Origin: Roseateles sp.
Lineage (GTDB): Bacteria; Pseudomonadota; Gammaproteobacteria; Burkholderiales; Burkholderiaceae
DNA: 50,932 bases
Direction: 5' to 3'
Assembly: GCA_019232985.1 (NCBI GenBank)
Contig: JAFAMW010000014.1
Location: forward strand, 1 to 50,932
Positions 7,177 through 15,215 of this stretch are shown one piece after another. The stretch's first letter is position 1. The number at the start of each line of letters is the position of its first letter. The notes under the pieces were generated by a model. It saw only the letters and a program-made list of their open reading frames with translations. It was not told where the DNA came from and ran no database searches. A program made the position numbers and the translations under genes.

Positions 7177-9449
7177 TTCACCGCACCGACCTGCACCAGG
7201 CCCGAGCCGTCGAGCTGAACCTCGGGCGGCGCGACGCCGGCCGGTCCGTCGCCGACATGCAGGCCGCCGACGCCGATATTGAGCGACTGCCCGGCCGCGG
7301 CCGGCAACGCGCGCAGCATGACGACGCGGCTGCCCTGGGCCGGAACCTCGACGGCGAGCGAGCCGCCGCTAGCCTTCGCGGCGCCGGCCTCGGCCGACTC
7401 GAGCCGCGCGGCGTCGAACTCGACGTTGCCGGCGAGCGTGAACGCGCTGTTGTTGCGCAGCGTGACCGCGACGTTGCCGCCCGGGTCGACCTGCGGCGTG
7501 ACCTCGAGCGTCAGGGTCGCGCGCTGAGCCTCGGCAGCCGCGTCGGCGTTGCCGTCCATGCTCGCGCGCTGCGCCGCGGTCTGCACCGGCACGCGCGCGG
7601 CGGCGCTGACCGGGCCGCTGCCCATGCCGACGCCGACATTGCCGCGCGACTTCAGCATCACGCTGAACGCACCCGGCGACGCGTCGGTGCCGCTCGCGAG
7701 GCGCGCGTTGGCCGCGTCGGGCAGCGCGAGGTTGCGCAGCACATGCGGGGTGATCAGCATCACGATCTCGCTCTTGTTGCGCGTGTCGGTGCGGGTGCCG
7801 AACAGGCGGCCGAGCACGGGCATGTTCTGCAGGCCAGGCACGCCGGTCGCGCTGCTGCGGTCCTCGTCGTTGATCAGGCCCGCGAGCACCTGCGTCTCGC
7901 CGTCGGCGAGGCGCAGCGTCGTCGTGGTCTGGCGCTGGCCGGTCTGGTAGGCCGTCGTGCCGCCCGGGCCGGTGACCTGGTTGAGCAGGCTCGAGACCTC
8001 GAGGTTGATCTTGATGCTCACGTCGTTGTCGAGCTGCACGACCGGCTCGACCTCGAGCTTCAGGCCCACGTCGAGGTAGCTCACCGAGGCCGCGACCGAG
8101 GTGCTGCCGTTGAAGTTGGTCGTGGTCGTGAAGACCGGCACCTTCTCGCCGATCTGGACCTTGGCCTTTTCCTTGTTGCGCACGCGGATCTTCGGGTTCG
8201 CGAGCAGGTTCGCGTCGCCGTCCGTGCCCGTGAGCGTCGCGACGACGGCCGGGTTCGCGATGCTCGCGCGGAACTGGCCGCGCTGCGACAGCAGCGCCGT
8301 GGTCGGCGTGGTCACTCCCGTGCCGGTGCCCGCCGAGTTCGCCGTGCCCGGCAGGCCGTAGGACACCTGGCTCGGCCATTGCAGGCCCAGCGAGTCGAGC
8401 TTGTCGGTCGAGAGCTCGAGGATCTGCACGTCGAGCATGACCTCGGGCTCGGGCAGGTCGACCGAGGCGATCAGCTTCTCGGCCAGGCGCATGACCTCGG
8501 GGGTGTCGCGCACGACGATCATGTTCAGGCGGTCGTCGACATGGACGTCGCGCACCTTCGCGATCGTGCGCAGCAGGGTCTGGACCTGCTTGGCGTCGGC
8601 GTTGGTCAGGTAGATCGTGCGCGTGACGAGCTCCTGGTGCTCGCGCTCCTTGGCCTGGGTGTTCGGGTAGATCAGCACCGTCGTGTCGTTGAGCAGCTGG
8701 CGGTCGAGGCCCTGCGTCGACAGGATCACGCGCATCGCCTCGTCGAGCGAGACGTTGCGCAGGAACACCGTGACCTTGGCGTCGCCGCGCACGTCGCGGT
8801 CGAACACGAAGTTCACGCTCGAGCTGCGCGCGAGCGCCTCGAAGACCTGGCGCAGCGGCGCGTCGCGGAACTCGAGCGTGACGGGCTTCTGGAACGCGGG
8901 TGCCATCTCGGTGCCGCCGGCCGTCAGCGCATCCAGCGGGCGCGCCTGGGCGATCTGCGCGAGCAGCGCGCGCGCCGCCGGGTGCTGCGGCGTCTCGGCG
9001 AGCACCTCGCGCGTGATCGCGTCGGCGCGGTCGAGCTGGCCCTGCTGCAAGGCCCGGCGCGCGAGCTCCAGACGTTGCGCCTGGGCCGCGCCGCGCGCGA
9101 TGTCGGCCTCGAGCTGGGGCAGGCGCGCGTTCTTCGGGTCGAGCGCGCGCAGCTGCGCGAGCGCCTGGTTCGCCTCGTCCCAATGGCCGATCTGGCGCAG
9201 GCCGTCGATCTGTAGCACGAGGCGGCCCGCGAGCTGGTCGTGCACGCGCGCCTGGGCGACGACGAGTTCGTGGTCGTCGGGGTGCTTGTGCACCGCGTCG
9301 TCGAGCACCTGGACGGCCTGGGGCAACTGGTTCGAGCGGGTGAGGTCCTCGGCCTGGCGCAATGCCGGGTCGGCGCAGCCCGCGAGCACGAGCGTCAGCG
9401 CGAGCGCTGCGGCGGCGAGAACGAAGGTCTTGTCGGGCAGCAGCTTCAT
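7173..9449 (-). CDS. gspD: Lipoprotein secretin, GspD/PilQ type, with N-terminal TPR-like region
   Basis: Outer-membrane secretin of 758 residues forming the secretion pore. The signal ends in a lipobox, LVLAGC with Cys25. Residues about 30-165 carry TPR-like helical repeats (QLPQAVQVLDDAVHKHPDDHELVVAQAR, shown in part; then NQALAQLRALDPKN). A short N0/STN-type domain follows (VTLEFRDAPLRQVFEAL, NFVFDRDV), then a secretin N repeat (TIYLTNADAKQVQTLL, VDDRLNMIVVRDTPEV) and the secretin barrel (VMLDVQILEL to GVPGLQNMPVLGRLFG, then KSEIVMLITPHVLR). The last about 100 residues look like a cohesin-like beta domain, as in some MSHA-type secretins. ATG 9449 gives the lipoprotein signal; the frame continues upstream without coding character. 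Confidence 0.88.
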   Translation of the reverse strand: MKLLPDKTFVLAAAALALTLVLAGCADPALRQAEDLTRSNQLPQAVQVLDDAVHKHPDDHELVVAQARVHDQLAGRLVLQIDGLRQIGHWDEANQALAQLRALDPKNARLPQLEADIARGAAQAQRLELARRALQQGQLDRADAITREVLAETPQHPAARALLAQIAQARPLDALTAGGTEMAPAFQKPVTLEFRDAPLRQVFEALARSSSVNFVFDRDVRGDAKVTVFLRNVSLDEAMRVILSTQGLDRQLLNDTTVLIYPNTQAKEREHQELVTRTIYLTNADAKQVQTLLRTIAKVRDVHVDDRLNMIVVRDTPEVMRLAEKLIASVDLPEPEVMLDVQILELSTDKLDSLGLQWPSQVSYGLPGTANSAGTGTGVTTPTTALLSQRGQFRASIANPAVVATLTGTDGDANLLANPKIRVRNKEKAKVQIGEKVPVFTTTTNFNGSTSVAASVSYLDVGLKLEVEPVVQLDNDVSIKINLEVSSLLNQVTGPGGTTAYQTGQRQTTTTLRLADGETQVLAGLINDEDRSSATGVPGLQNMPVLGRLFGTRTDTRNKSEIVMLITPHVLRNLALPDAANARLASGTDASPGAFSVMLKSRGNVGVGMGSGPVSAAARVPVQTAAQRASMDGNADAAAEAQRATLTLEVTPQVDPGGNVAVTLRNNSAFTLAGNVEFDAARLESAEAGAAKASGGSLAVEVPAQGSRVVMLRALPAAAGQSLNIGVGGLHVGDGPAGVAPPEVQLDGSGLVQVGAVK

Positions 9450-10069
9450 GGCGTCGGGCGGAAAGTCAGAACTTGTTTGAGCTTGGCGGGGCGCCAGATC
9501 AGCGTCAGGCCGGTGTCGTTGACGGCGTCGACCTGCCATTGGCCGTCGATCACGTCGCCCGCGCGCACGGCGAGCGTGCGCGCGGGGCTCGCGAGCAGCG
9601 CGACCGGCACGGGCCGGCCGTCGCGGCCGTCCTCGACCATGCGGCCGATCAGCTGGTAGGCGAGCGGCGGCGCGACCGGCGGTGCGGGCGGGCGCGGCGG
9701 CGGCGGCGGTGGCGGTGGCGGGGGCGGCGGCGGCGTCCACGCGAGGAACTGCGCGTCGCTGGCGGCGGGCCAGGGCGGGCGCGCGCTCGCGTGGAGGATC
9801 GGGGCGAGCACGTCGCGGAACGGGGCGGCGTCGTGGCCGACGGCCTTCGCGGCGCCGGCGCGCTTGCCGCCACCGTTGCGCGCGTCGGTGCCCGTGTCGA
9901 GCGCAGCCGCGTTGCCGCGACGCGAAGCGCCGGCCTGGGGCTGGGCCGCGTCGCTGTCGTCTTCGCCGCTCTGCGCGGCCCACAGCGTCGCCGCGAGCGT
10001 CGCGGCGAGCAGGCCGCCGAGCGCCCATTGGCGCGGCGTCACGGGCTTCTTGTTCAGATTCTGGCTCAC
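9446..10069 (-). CDS. GspC/PilP-like inner-membrane linker protein with polyproline tract
   Basis: A 207-residue protein with one membrane segment near residues 15-30 (WALGGLLAATLAATLWAA), a low-complexity Ala/Gly/Asp-rich linker, a run of 13 prolines at about 113-125, and a C-terminal HR/PilP-like domain, AYQLIGRMVEDGRDGRPVAL then VRAGDVIDGQWQVDAV and LTLIW. By analogy with GspC/PilP it would connect the inner-membrane platform to the secretin N0 domain. It is coupled by ATGA to the PilO-like gene upstream and the secretin downstream. The polyproline run would demand EF-P for translation. Family assignment rests on domain architecture and position. Confidence 0.72.
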   Translation of the reverse strand: MSQNLNKKPVTPRQWALGGLLAATLAATLWAAQSGEDDSDAAQPQAGASRRGNAAALDTGTDARNGGGKRAGAAKAVGHDAAPFRDVLAPILHASARPPWPAASDAQFLAWTPPPPPPPPPPPPPRPPAPPVAPPLAYQLIGRMVEDGRDGRPVPVALLASPARTLAVRAGDVIDGQWQVDAVNDTGLTLIWRPAKLKQVLTFRPTP

Positions 10070-10665
10070 GAGGCCTTGCTCCCCGTGGCGCTGCTGCCCG
10101 GGCTGGCGGCCCGACCGTGCAACGACCAGACGAGCTCGGCGTCGACCTGGTCGTTCTGCGGGCCGTTGCGCTGCAGGCGCAGGCTGTCGAGGCTCAGCGC
10201 CGGGTCGTGCGCGAGCGCGGCCTCGACGAACGCGCGCAGCTGCGCGTAATGGCCGGTGATCGGCATGTTCACGCGCAGGTGCTCGACGCCGATGCCTGCG
10301 TCGACGCTGAGCCGGTAGTCGGTGCGCGGGCTCGCCAGGCCGTTGCGGATCGCGAGCTCGAGCAGGTCGGCGAGGCGCTCCTGGCGGCGCGCGGCGGCCG
10401 GCAGCTCGGCGAGCCAGGTCTGCGGGTCCTGCGGCGTCAGCGCGTCGGCCGCGCGGGGCGCGACGCGTTGCGCGAGCTGCGCGGCGTGGAGTTCGCGGCG
10501 CAGCGCGTCCGCGCGGTCCTGCTGCGCCGCGGTCTGCGCGTCCCAGCGCTGCGCAACGGCGGCGCAGGCCGCGGTGGCGAGCAGCGCGACCAGGCCGACC
10601 GCGCCCGGCCAGCCAAAGCGGCGCGCGTGGGCGACCGCCGTGATCATCAGTTGGCGGGCGTTCAT
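10066..10665 (-). CDS. GspM/PilO-like assembly protein
   Basis: A 199-residue bitopic protein: a short cytoplasmic N-terminus, a membrane helix near 19-39 (WPGAVGLVALLATAACAAVA), a coiled coil (DAQTAAQQDRADALRRELHAAQ) and a ferredoxin-like domain with VDAGIGVEHLRVNMPITGHYAQLRAFVEAAL, closely resembling PilO/GspM. The start at 10665 gives this topology; the frame runs on upstream antisense-like without coding signs. It overlaps both neighbours by ATGA. It should pair with the GspL/PilN-like protein in the inner-membrane platform. Confidence 0.75.
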   Translation of the reverse strand: MNARQLMITAVAHARRFGWPGAVGLVALLATAACAAVAQRWDAQTAAQQDRADALRRELHAAQLAQRVAPRAADALTPQDPQTWLAELPAAARRQERLADLLELAIRNGLASPRTDYRLSVDAGIGVEHLRVNMPITGHYAQLRAFVEAALAHDPALSLDSLRLQRNGPQNDQVDAELVWSLHGRAASPGSSATGSKAS

Positions 10666-12263
10666 CGGCGCGCTCCCGGTGCGGACGCGGCCGCCATATG
10701 CGTTGCGGCCGCGGCGGGGCGCGCGGACCTTGCGGTCGCCGCCGGGGGCGCCGACGCCGCCGTCGCAGCGGACGCCGATGCCGCCGCCAGCTGGGCCTCG
10801 GCGGCCGCGCTCGCGAGCAGCGGCGCGTCGACGCGCGCGCCGATCTCGAAGCGCTGGCCCGGCTGGCCCGGCGGACCTTCCTCGATGCGGTTCATCAGCA
10901 CCTCGTCGAAGCCCGGCGCGGCGCCGAGCCGATCGACCAGCTGCAGCGCGGCCGCCTTGTCCGACGCGAGGCCGGCCAGGCGCAGGTTCGCGCGCGCCGC
11001 GTTGTAGTCGAGGTTGAGCCAGTCGACGCGGCCGCCGCTGCCGCCGCCGCCGAGGCCGCGCGCGTCGGGCTTTGCGGCGCCGAACAGGCCGGCCTGTTCG
11101 ACGGTCGCGAGCAGCGGGCCCCAGGGCGTGTCGAGCAGCGCCTGCACGGCGCGCAACTCGCGCAGCTTGCTGTCCTCGGCGGCGCGGCTGGCCGCCGTGA
11201 TCGATGTCGACACCGCGAGCTGCGGCTTGTTCGCGCCGCCATGCTGGGCCGCGTCGTGCGCGGCGTGCGTGAGGCGTTCGAGGTCTGCCACCCGCGCGTC
11301 GGCGTCGACGCGTTGCCGGTGGCTGCCCGCGAGGCTCCAGCCGGCCGTCGCGAGCACGATCAGGCCGGTGGCCGCGAGCGGCCAGGCCAGGGGCGAGCGC
11401 GGCGTGCGCGTGCCGAGGAAATCGGGCGCCGGCAGCATCGCGTCGGCGGCGGCGTCGGCAAACAGTTCGGCGTCGGGCGCCGCGGTGTCGAGCCGGCCGA
11501 GCAGCGTGACGCCGGGCAGCGCCGGCGTCGCGACAGCGTCGAGCCCGAAGCCACCGAGCACGACGCGCGGCGGCGCGGCGGTCCCAGCGCCACCCTGCGC
11601 AGGCGTCGCCGTCGGCTCCGCATCGCGCAGCTCGGCGAGCAGCGCCTGCAGCGCCGCATGCGTGGGCTCGGCCAGGCGCAGCGCGCGCAGGCCCGTCACG
11701 CGGCCCGCGCCCAAGGTGATCCAGCTCAAGAGCGAGCCCTCGACCCAGGCCAGCGCCGCGCGCTCGGCGGCAAACCAGTCGGGCTCGCGGCGCTTGAGTG
11801 CGCGCAGCAGCGGCGCCCAGAACGGTTCGACGCGGCGCAGGCTCACGCCATGTTCTTCTGCCGCGGCACGCAGCAGCGCAAGGTCGACGCCGTGCAGCGC
11901 GCTCGCGCCGCCTTGGCTCCCCTGGCCCGACCCGCCGCCGGGCGCGCCGACCTGCCAGCTCGCAACGGCCCAGCGCTGCGCGCTCGCGCCGTAGTAATGG
12001 ACGAACTGCTGGCGCGCATAAGCCTCGCGCGCCGCCGCGTCGGCGAGCGGCAGGCCGGGCTCGAATGCGAAGTCGTGCAGCAGCCGCGCGCCGACGACGA
12101 GCGCGCAGGCCGCGCCCGGGTTCGCCGCGCACCAGTCGGTGAACGGCACATCGCGCGCGGCGGTGCCGACGCCGTCGCGCACGCCGGCCGCGCCGAGCAT
12201 CATGGTCCGCGGCTTCGCGAAACGCGCCGCAAGCTTGTGGCGCTGAAGGTCGAACTTACTCAT
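10662..12263 (-). CDS. GspL/PilM-PilN-like platform protein
   Basis: A 533-residue protein whose N-terminal 310 residues are cytoplasmic and actin-like in character (VLGGFGLDAV, WVEGSLLSWITLGAGRVTGLRALRL), as in the cytoplasmic domain of GspL or PilM. A membrane helix near 318-336 (LAWPLAATGLIVLATAGWSL) follows, then a coiled coil and a ferredoxin-like periplasmic domain (NLDYNAARANLRLAGLASDKAAAL). This is the arrangement of a fused PilM-PilN, i.e. GspL. The C-terminal 50 residues are Ala-rich low complexity. It overlaps the ATPase gene by 8 nt. Confidence 0.72.
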   Translation of the reverse strand: MSKFDLQRHKLAARFAKPRTMMLGAAGVRDGVGTAARDVPFTDWCAANPGAACALVVGARLLHDFAFEPGLPLADAAAREAYARQQFVHYYGASAQRWAVASWQVGAPGGGSGQGSQGGASALHGVDLALLRAAAEEHGVSLRRVEPFWAPLLRALKRREPDWFAAERAALAWVEGSLLSWITLGAGRVTGLRALRLAEPTHAALQALLAELRDAEPTATPAQGGAGTAAPPRVVLGGFGLDAVATPALPGVTLLGRLDTAAPDAELFADAAADAMLPAPDFLGTRTPRSPLAWPLAATGLIVLATAGWSLAGSHRQRVDADARVADLERLTHAAHDAAQHGGANKPQLAVSTSITAASRAAEDSKLRELRAVQALLDTPWGPLLATVEQAGLFGAAKPDARGLGGGGSGGRVDWLNLDYNAARANLRLAGLASDKAAALQLVDRLGAAPGFDEVLMNRIEEGPPGQPGQRFEIGARVDAPLLASAAAEAQLAAASASAATAASAPPAATARSARPAAAATHMAAASAPGARR

Positions 12264-13782
12264 CGAGGGTCACCCGTTCGAGTTCCTCGAAGGTGGTTTC
12301 GCCGCGCAGCACGGCGGCCAGCGTGACCGTGCGCAGCGGCTTCATGCCGCGGCCGCGCGCGGCCTCCTTGATCTGCGACATCGGCGCGCGCGCCGCGATC
12401 AGGTCGCGCAGGCCGTCGTCGAGCTTGAGCAGCTCGGCCACCGCGCGCCGGCCCTTGTAGCCGGTGCCGCGGCAATGGCCGCAGCCCTCGCCCTTGAGGT
12501 AACGCCCTTCATCAGCTGACACGCCGTGGCGCGCGAGCACCTCGGCCTCGGGTTGATGCGGCCGCGCGCAATGCGTGCAGGTCAGGCGCACGAGGCGCTG
12601 CGCGAGCACGGCGTTCAAGGCCGACACCACGTTGTACAGGTCCAGCCCCATGTGCATGAAGCGGCCGACCACGTCGAACGCGTTGTTCGCGTGGACCGTG
12701 CTGAACACGAGGTGGCCCGTCAGCGCGGCCTGCACGGCGATCTGCGCGGTCTCGGCGTCGCGGATCTCGCCGACCATCACGCGGTCCGGGTCGTGGCGCA
12801 GGATCGAGCGCAGGCCGCGCGAGAAGGTCAGGCCCTTCTTTTCGTTGACGGGGATCTGCACGACGCCCGACAGCTGGTACTCGACCGGGTCCTCGATCGT
12901 GATGATCTTGTCGACGCCGGTGTGGATCTCGGCCAGCGTCGCGTACAGCGTCGTCGTCTTGCCCGAGCCGGTCGGGCCGGTCACGAGCAGCATGCCGTGG
13001 GGCTGGCGCGCCTGGTGGCGGATCGCCGCGCGCTCGACGTCGTCGAAGCCGAGCGCGTCGAGCGTGAGCGAGCCGGCGCTGCGCTGGATGCGCGCGCGGT
13101 CGAGGATACGCACGACGGCGTCCTCGCCGAACACGCTCGGCATGATCGACAGCCGGAAATCGACCTCGCGGCCCTGCACGCGCAGCTTGAAGCGGCCGTC
13201 CTGCGGCAGGCGGCGCTCGCCGATGTCGAGCTCGGCCATGACCTTCAGGCGCGAGACGAGCTGCTCGGCGACGGCCGCGCCCTCGACCTGGCGCACGACG
13301 GCCATCACGCCGTCGACGCGGAAGCGGATCGTGGCACCCCGCGCGGTGCACTCGATGTGCACGTCGGACGCGCCGTCCTGCAGCGCGTCGTAGAGCGTCG
13401 CGTTCAGGAGGCGCACGACCGGGCTCGCCTGCTCGGACAGGCGCAGGGCCGAGAGCTCCTCGGCGAGCTGCCCGGCGTCGGCCTCGACCGAGGCCTCCTC
13501 GACGTCCGACAGCGCCCGGAAGTCCGCCTCGCCCGCGCCGAGCCAATGCGTGACGGCCGCGGCGTCGCAGCGCAGCCAGCGCACCGGCGCGTTCAGCCGT
13601 GCCTCGACGCTTTGCTGCAGCATCGCGTCGAGCTCGCGCTCGGCGAGCAGGGTGCGGCGCCCGCCCGCGCCGACCGCGAGCACCGCGCGCCAGCGCTGCG
13701 CCTGGGCCTGCGGCCATTGCTCGAAGTCGAGGTGCCAGGGGCCTTGCTCGGCGGGCAGCCAGTCGCTGAGTGAAGTAGTCAT
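12256..13782 (-). CDS. gspE: Type II secretion / pilus assembly ATPase GspE
   Basis: Cytoplasmic hexameric ATPase of 508 residues powering pseudopilus assembly. It has the GspE/PilB catalytic core: DGASDVHIE, the arginine-finger region, Walker A GPTGSGKTTT near residue 270, the Asp box ITIEDPVEYQL, Walker B MVGEIRDAETA and the His box TGHLVFSTVHANN. A tetracysteine zinc module is present, CTHC near 397 and CGHCRGTGYKGR near 435. The N-terminal 130 residues are divergent. The start is fixed by an ATGA overlap with the stop of a short ORF derived from the gspF 3' end, so coupling to the upstream gene is retained despite an inserted repeat. Confidence 0.93.
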   Translation of the reverse strand: MTTSLSDWLPAEQGPWHLDFEQWPQAQAQRWRAVLAVGAGGRRTLLAERELDAMLQQSVEARLNAPVRWLRCDAAAVTHWLGAGEADFRALSDVEEASVEADAGQLAEELSALRLSEQASPVVRLLNATLYDALQDGASDVHIECTARGATIRFRVDGVMAVVRQVEGAAVAEQLVSRLKVMAELDIGERRLPQDGRFKLRVQGREVDFRLSIMPSVFGEDAVVRILDRARIQRSAGSLTLDALGFDDVERAAIRHQARQPHGMLLVTGPTGSGKTTTLYATLAEIHTGVDKIITIEDPVEYQLSGVVQIPVNEKKGLTFSRGLRSILRHDPDRVMVGEIRDAETAQIAVQAALTGHLVFSTVHANNAFDVVGRFMHMGLDLYNVVSALNAVLAQRLVRLTCTHCARPHQPEAEVLARHGVSADEGRYLKGEGCGHCRGTGYKGRRAVAELLKLDDGLRDLIAARAPMSQIKEAARGRGMKPLRTVTLAAVLRGETTFEELERVTLDE

Positions 13783-13955
13783 TGCACTTGGTCGACTAAC
13801 TGGAAGATGGGCATGGACATCAGCACGATGATTCCGCAGTCATGGAGCCCCCCGCCCCGCGGGTACGCGGGTCGATCCCCCGAGGGGATGCGCGCCGGCT
13901 CGGGAGCGGCCCAGCGCTCGGCGCGCCAGCATCGGCTTGTGCCTTCGTTACTCAT
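13779..13955 (-). CDS. 58-codon chimeric ORF between gspF and gspE (repeat plus duplicated gspF tail)
   Basis: The ORF begins in the ATGA that ends gspF and ends in the ATGA that starts gspE. Its first 40 codons run through a GC-rich repeat and flanking DNA (MSNEGTSRCWRAERWAAPEP and on). Its last 18 residues, GIIVLMSMPIFQLVDQVQ, copy the C-terminus of GspF with one substitution (Tyr to Ser). I see no reason to assign a function to the peptide. Its likely value is to carry ribosomes from gspF to gspE, preserving translational coupling across the insertion. Whether the peptide is stable is unknown. Confidence 0.45.
   Translation of the reverse strand: MSNEGTSRCWRAERWAAPEPARIPSGDRPAYPRGGGLHDCGIIVLMSMPIFQLVDQVQ
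13780..13837 (-). repeat. Duplicated gspF 3' end, distal copy
   Basis: A 58-bp direct repeat of 13953-14010 with 50 identical positions. It encodes the same peptide GIIVLMxMPIFQLVDQVQ and the same stop/start overlap. Of the eight differences seven are synonymous, and one of them creates a TTA leucine codon, rare in DNA this GC-rich. The copies bracket the repeat at 13843-13912. Confidence 0.85.
13843..13912 (-). repeat. Interspersed GC-rich repeat, copy B
   Basis: Read on the minus strand it starts GGGCCGCTCCC, contains ATCCCCTCGGGGGATCGACC, then CCGCGTACCCGCGG and ends GGGGGGCTCCA. It matches copy A in start, core, a GTAC-centred segment and end. It sits between gspF and gspE, inside a 58-codon ORF. 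Confidence 0.72.
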
Positions 13956-15163
13956 TGCACCTGATCCACGAGTTGGAAGATCGGCATGTACATCAGCACG
14001 ATGATTCCGCCGATCAGGACGCCCATGACGAGCATCAAGGCCGGGTTGATCGCGCGCGTCAGCAGCTCGGTCAGTCGCACGGCTTCTTCGTCGTGAAACG
14101 CCGCGGCGCGCTCGAGCATGCTTGCGACCTCGCCGCTGCGCTCGCCGACGCGGACCATGCGGCGCGCGACCGGGGTGCTCAGGTCCTGCGCATCGAGCGC
14201 TTCGGACAGGCGCTCGCCGCGCTCGATCGCCTCGGCCGCGGCGCCCACGTCGGCGCGCCAGGGCGCGGCGACGACGCCCTGCACGATGCGCAGCGCCGCG
14301 AGCGCCGGCACGCCGGCCGCGAGCAGCATCGCAAGGCTGCGGTACAGGCGCGCGAGCGCGAGCACGCGCAGCTTCGGCCCCAAGAGCGGCATGGTCCACA
14401 GGGCCGCCTGCAGGCGCAGCTTGAGCGCGGGCTGGCGCACGATCATGAAGACCAGCGCCGCGAAGGCCGCGACGCCGCCGAGCACCGCGGCCGGATGCTG
14501 GCCGGCCGTCTGGCCGAACGCGATCAGCACGCGCGAGCCCCAGGGCAGGTCGTTGCCGAGGCCGTCGAGGATGCCGGCGAAGCGCGGCAGCACGTAGAGC
14601 AGCAGGAACAGGATCACGGCCGAGCCGACGCCGAGCAGCATCAGCGGATACACGCAGGCCGCGACGAGGCGCGCGCGCAGCGCGTCGACCCAGGCAAGGT
14701 ACTTGGCGTGCTGGGCCAGCGCGGTGCTCAGCTGCCCGGTGCGCTCGTTCGCGGCGACGATCGCGCAGACGAGCTCGTCGAAGGCCTGCGGCTGCTCGCG
14801 CAGCGCCGTGGAGAGCGGCTGGCCCTGCTCGACCGTCGCGACGACGGCGTCGAGCGCCGCTTGCACGCTCGCGCTGCCCTCCTTCTCGCGCAGCGTCGTC
14901 AGCGCCTCGAGCAGCGGGATGCCCGCGTCGAGCAGCACGGCGAGCTCCTGGCTGAACAGCTGGAGCGGGAAACGGCCCTCGCGGCGCAGCGCGGCGCGCC
15001 AGCCGCCTTCGCCGGCGGCCCCGTCGGCCGCGACCTCTTCCACGGCGAGTACATGCTGCGGCAGCACGCCCAGGGCCGCGGCGACCGACTGGCGGTCGGC
15101 GGCCTCGATGCGTTGCGTCCTCACCCCCTCGGGGCGGAAGACGCGGGCGTTGAAGGCGGGCAT
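13952..15163 (-). CDS. gspF: Type II secretion inner-membrane platform protein GspF
   Basis: Polytopic platform protein of 403 residues that couples the ATPase to pseudopilin assembly. It has the two T2SSF repeats: FSQELAVLLDAGIPLLEALTTL in the first and LARLYRSLAMLLAAGVPALAALRI in the second. Membrane segments lie near 165-195, 215-240 and at the C-terminus (PALMLVMGVLIGGIIVLMYMP). I chose ATG 15163 (MPAFNARVF), which gives the usual family length; a TTG at 15205 would add a proline-rich stretch. Neither has a good Shine-Dalgarno. The 3' end is duplicated downstream. Gene order F before E is the reverse of the canonical gspEF order. Confidence 0.92.
   Translation of the reverse strand: MPAFNARVFRPEGVRTQRIEAADRQSVAAALGVLPQHVLAVEEVAADGAAGEGGWRAALRREGRFPLQLFSQELAVLLDAGIPLLEALTTLREKEGSASVQAALDAVVATVEQGQPLSTALREQPQAFDELVCAIVAANERTGQLSTALAQHAKYLAWVDALRARLVAACVYPLMLLGVGSAVILFLLLYVLPRFAGILDGLGNDLPWGSRVLIAFGQTAGQHPAAVLGGVAAFAALVFMIVRQPALKLRLQAALWTMPLLGPKLRVLALARLYRSLAMLLAAGVPALAALRIVQGVVAAPWRADVGAAAEAIERGERLSEALDAQDLSTPVARRMVRVGERSGEVASMLERAAAFHDEEAVRLTELLTRAINPALMLVMGVLIGGIIVLMYMPIFQLVDQVQ
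13953..14010 (-). repeat. Duplicated gspF 3' end, proximal copy (true gspF terminus)
   Basis: Partner of 13780-13837. This copy lies in the intact gspF frame and encodes GIIVLMYMPIFQLVDQVQ followed by TGA, which overlaps an ATG. Identity between the copies stops abruptly beyond 14010 and 13837. Confidence 0.85.
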
Positions 15164-15215
15164 GGCGGGCGCGGTGGCAGAGGCGAGCGGCGGCGGCGGC
15201 AGCAAATCTGCGCGC

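Noticed and set aside
9685..9738. GGC/GGT repeat tract as a CRISPR or minisatellite
   Set aside because: It encodes the polyproline linker on the minus strand and has no spacer structure.
13779..13955. 58-codon ORF as a genuine new secretion-system subunit
   Set aside because: Most of it reads through a dispersed repeat and the rest is a copy of the GspF tail, so it is best explained as a by-product of the insertion.
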